A stretch of 5,790 bases of DNA from Lawsonibacter sp. (GTDB lineage Bacteria; Bacillota; Clostridia; Oscillospirales; Oscillospiraceae): contig JAAWNI010000142.1 in NCBI GenBank assembly GCA_022798855.1, forward strand, positions 1 to 5,790, written 5' to 3'. The translations under genes and the position numbers were made by a program. Position 1 is the stretch's first letter. Each line of letters opens with the position of its first letter. Under the pieces are notes generated by a model. It was not told the origin of the DNA. It searched no databases and was given only the letters and a program-made list of their open reading frames with translations. Shown one piece after another: positions 5,622 through 5,790 of this stretch.

Positions 5622-5651
5622 CGCGCTTTACCCGTATTCGGGTAGGGCGCG
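5622..5651. other. Hairpin downstream of element A
   Basis: Arms 5622-5634 and 5639-5651 pair over 13 bp, including two G-U pairs, around a TATT loop; the core TACCCG/CGGGTA is perfect. It overlaps the inverted REP-like copy that begins at 5642. No T-tract follows in the + direction, so it is not a typical intrinsic terminator, although it could stabilise the 3' end of an RNA. Confidence 0.55.
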
Positions 5652-5667
5652 ACGACCCCGGCGCGCC
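5642..5667 (-). repeat. 26-bp REP-like palindromic motif, copy 2 (inverted)
   Basis: This is an exact reverse-complement match, 26 of 26 bases, to 4004-4029. The two copies face each other across 1.6 kb that contains the promoter, element B, the lipoprotein gene and element A. Flanking bases do not match, which suits an independently dispersed repeat rather than the ends of a larger transposon. Confidence 0.85.
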
Positions 5668-5692
5668 CCGCTGGATTTTCTGAAATCCCTGA

Positions 5693-5790
5693 GAGCCTGT
5701 TTAATATCTTGAGGAATACCGGTTGACGAGGGATTTTTCCACCAGGCAAGGCGGGATTTCGCAGGAATAATTGTTTTATTTCAAGAAATC
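5693..5790 (-). mobile_element. MITE-like element C, partial, inverted, cut by the window edge
   Basis: One end is visible, starting GAGCCTGTTTAATATC at 5693. Read on the minus strand, the 98 bases align with the right halves of elements A and B: a TTTCTTGAAATA block and TATTCCTGC shared with B, and a GGAAAAATC-CTCG block shared with A. From the CCTC motif to the terminus all three elements measure 39-40 bases. The other end lies beyond 5790. It is in opposite orientation to A and B. Confidence 0.65.

Noticed and set aside
5669..5692. Small hairpin GGATTT-TCTG-AAATCC before element C
   Set aside because: The stem is only 6 bp and AT-rich, with no T-tract; similar hairpins are expected by chance. 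No terminator call is justified.

Overview
The window holds two exported-protein genes, both on the + strand, separated and followed by repeat-rich non-coding DNA. The high GC at third codon positions, the C-terminal PQTGD-type sorting signal, the Ser/Gly-linked bacterial-Ig plus DUF4358-like lipoprotein and the GC-rich palindromic intergenic repeats together suggest a Gram-positive gut anaerobe of the Eubacteriales, probably Oscillospiraceae. That placement is inferred from style; no phylogenetic marker is present.

Layout. Positions 1-45 are the end of an intergenic region, with a perfect 18-bp palindrome and a Shine-Dalgarno. Positions 46-3885 encode a 1279-residue wall-anchored surface protein: signal peptide, a series of CnaB/prealbumin-like beta domains interrupted by an AT-rich, compositionally foreign segment, three large repeats bounded by YxV(I/V)H and IIILRY(F/Y)R motifs, a 7-residue proline-rich stalk repeat, and a VPQTG / transmembrane / basic-tail anchor. 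A perfect 15-bp stem terminator (3925-3960) closes this unit. Positions 3961-4430 contain no gene but hold REP-like GC-rich palindromes, a near-consensus sigma-A-type promoter (TTGTCA, 17 bp, TATAAT at 4122-4150) and a 162-bp terminal-inverted-repeat element. Positions 4431-5444 encode a 337-residue lipoprotein with a low-complexity stalk, a Big_2-like Ig domain, a Gly/Ser linker and a DUF4358-like domain. Positions 5445-5790 contain no gene: a second TIR element (161 bp) starts directly at the stop codon, followed by a hairpin, an inverted copy of the 26-bp REP-like motif, and a third, inverted and truncated TIR element running off the edge.

The two genes are separate transcription units (terminator, then a new promoter) and share only the theme of envelope display: one is sortase-anchored to peptidoglycan, the other lipid-anchored to the membrane. 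No sortase, transposase or other enzyme is encoded here. The strongest unexplained signal is the family of three diverged, transposase-less elements around the lipoprotein gene. One lies in its 5' leader, and one abuts its stop codon with a TAA duplicated on each side. I do not see a multi-gene novel system in this window.
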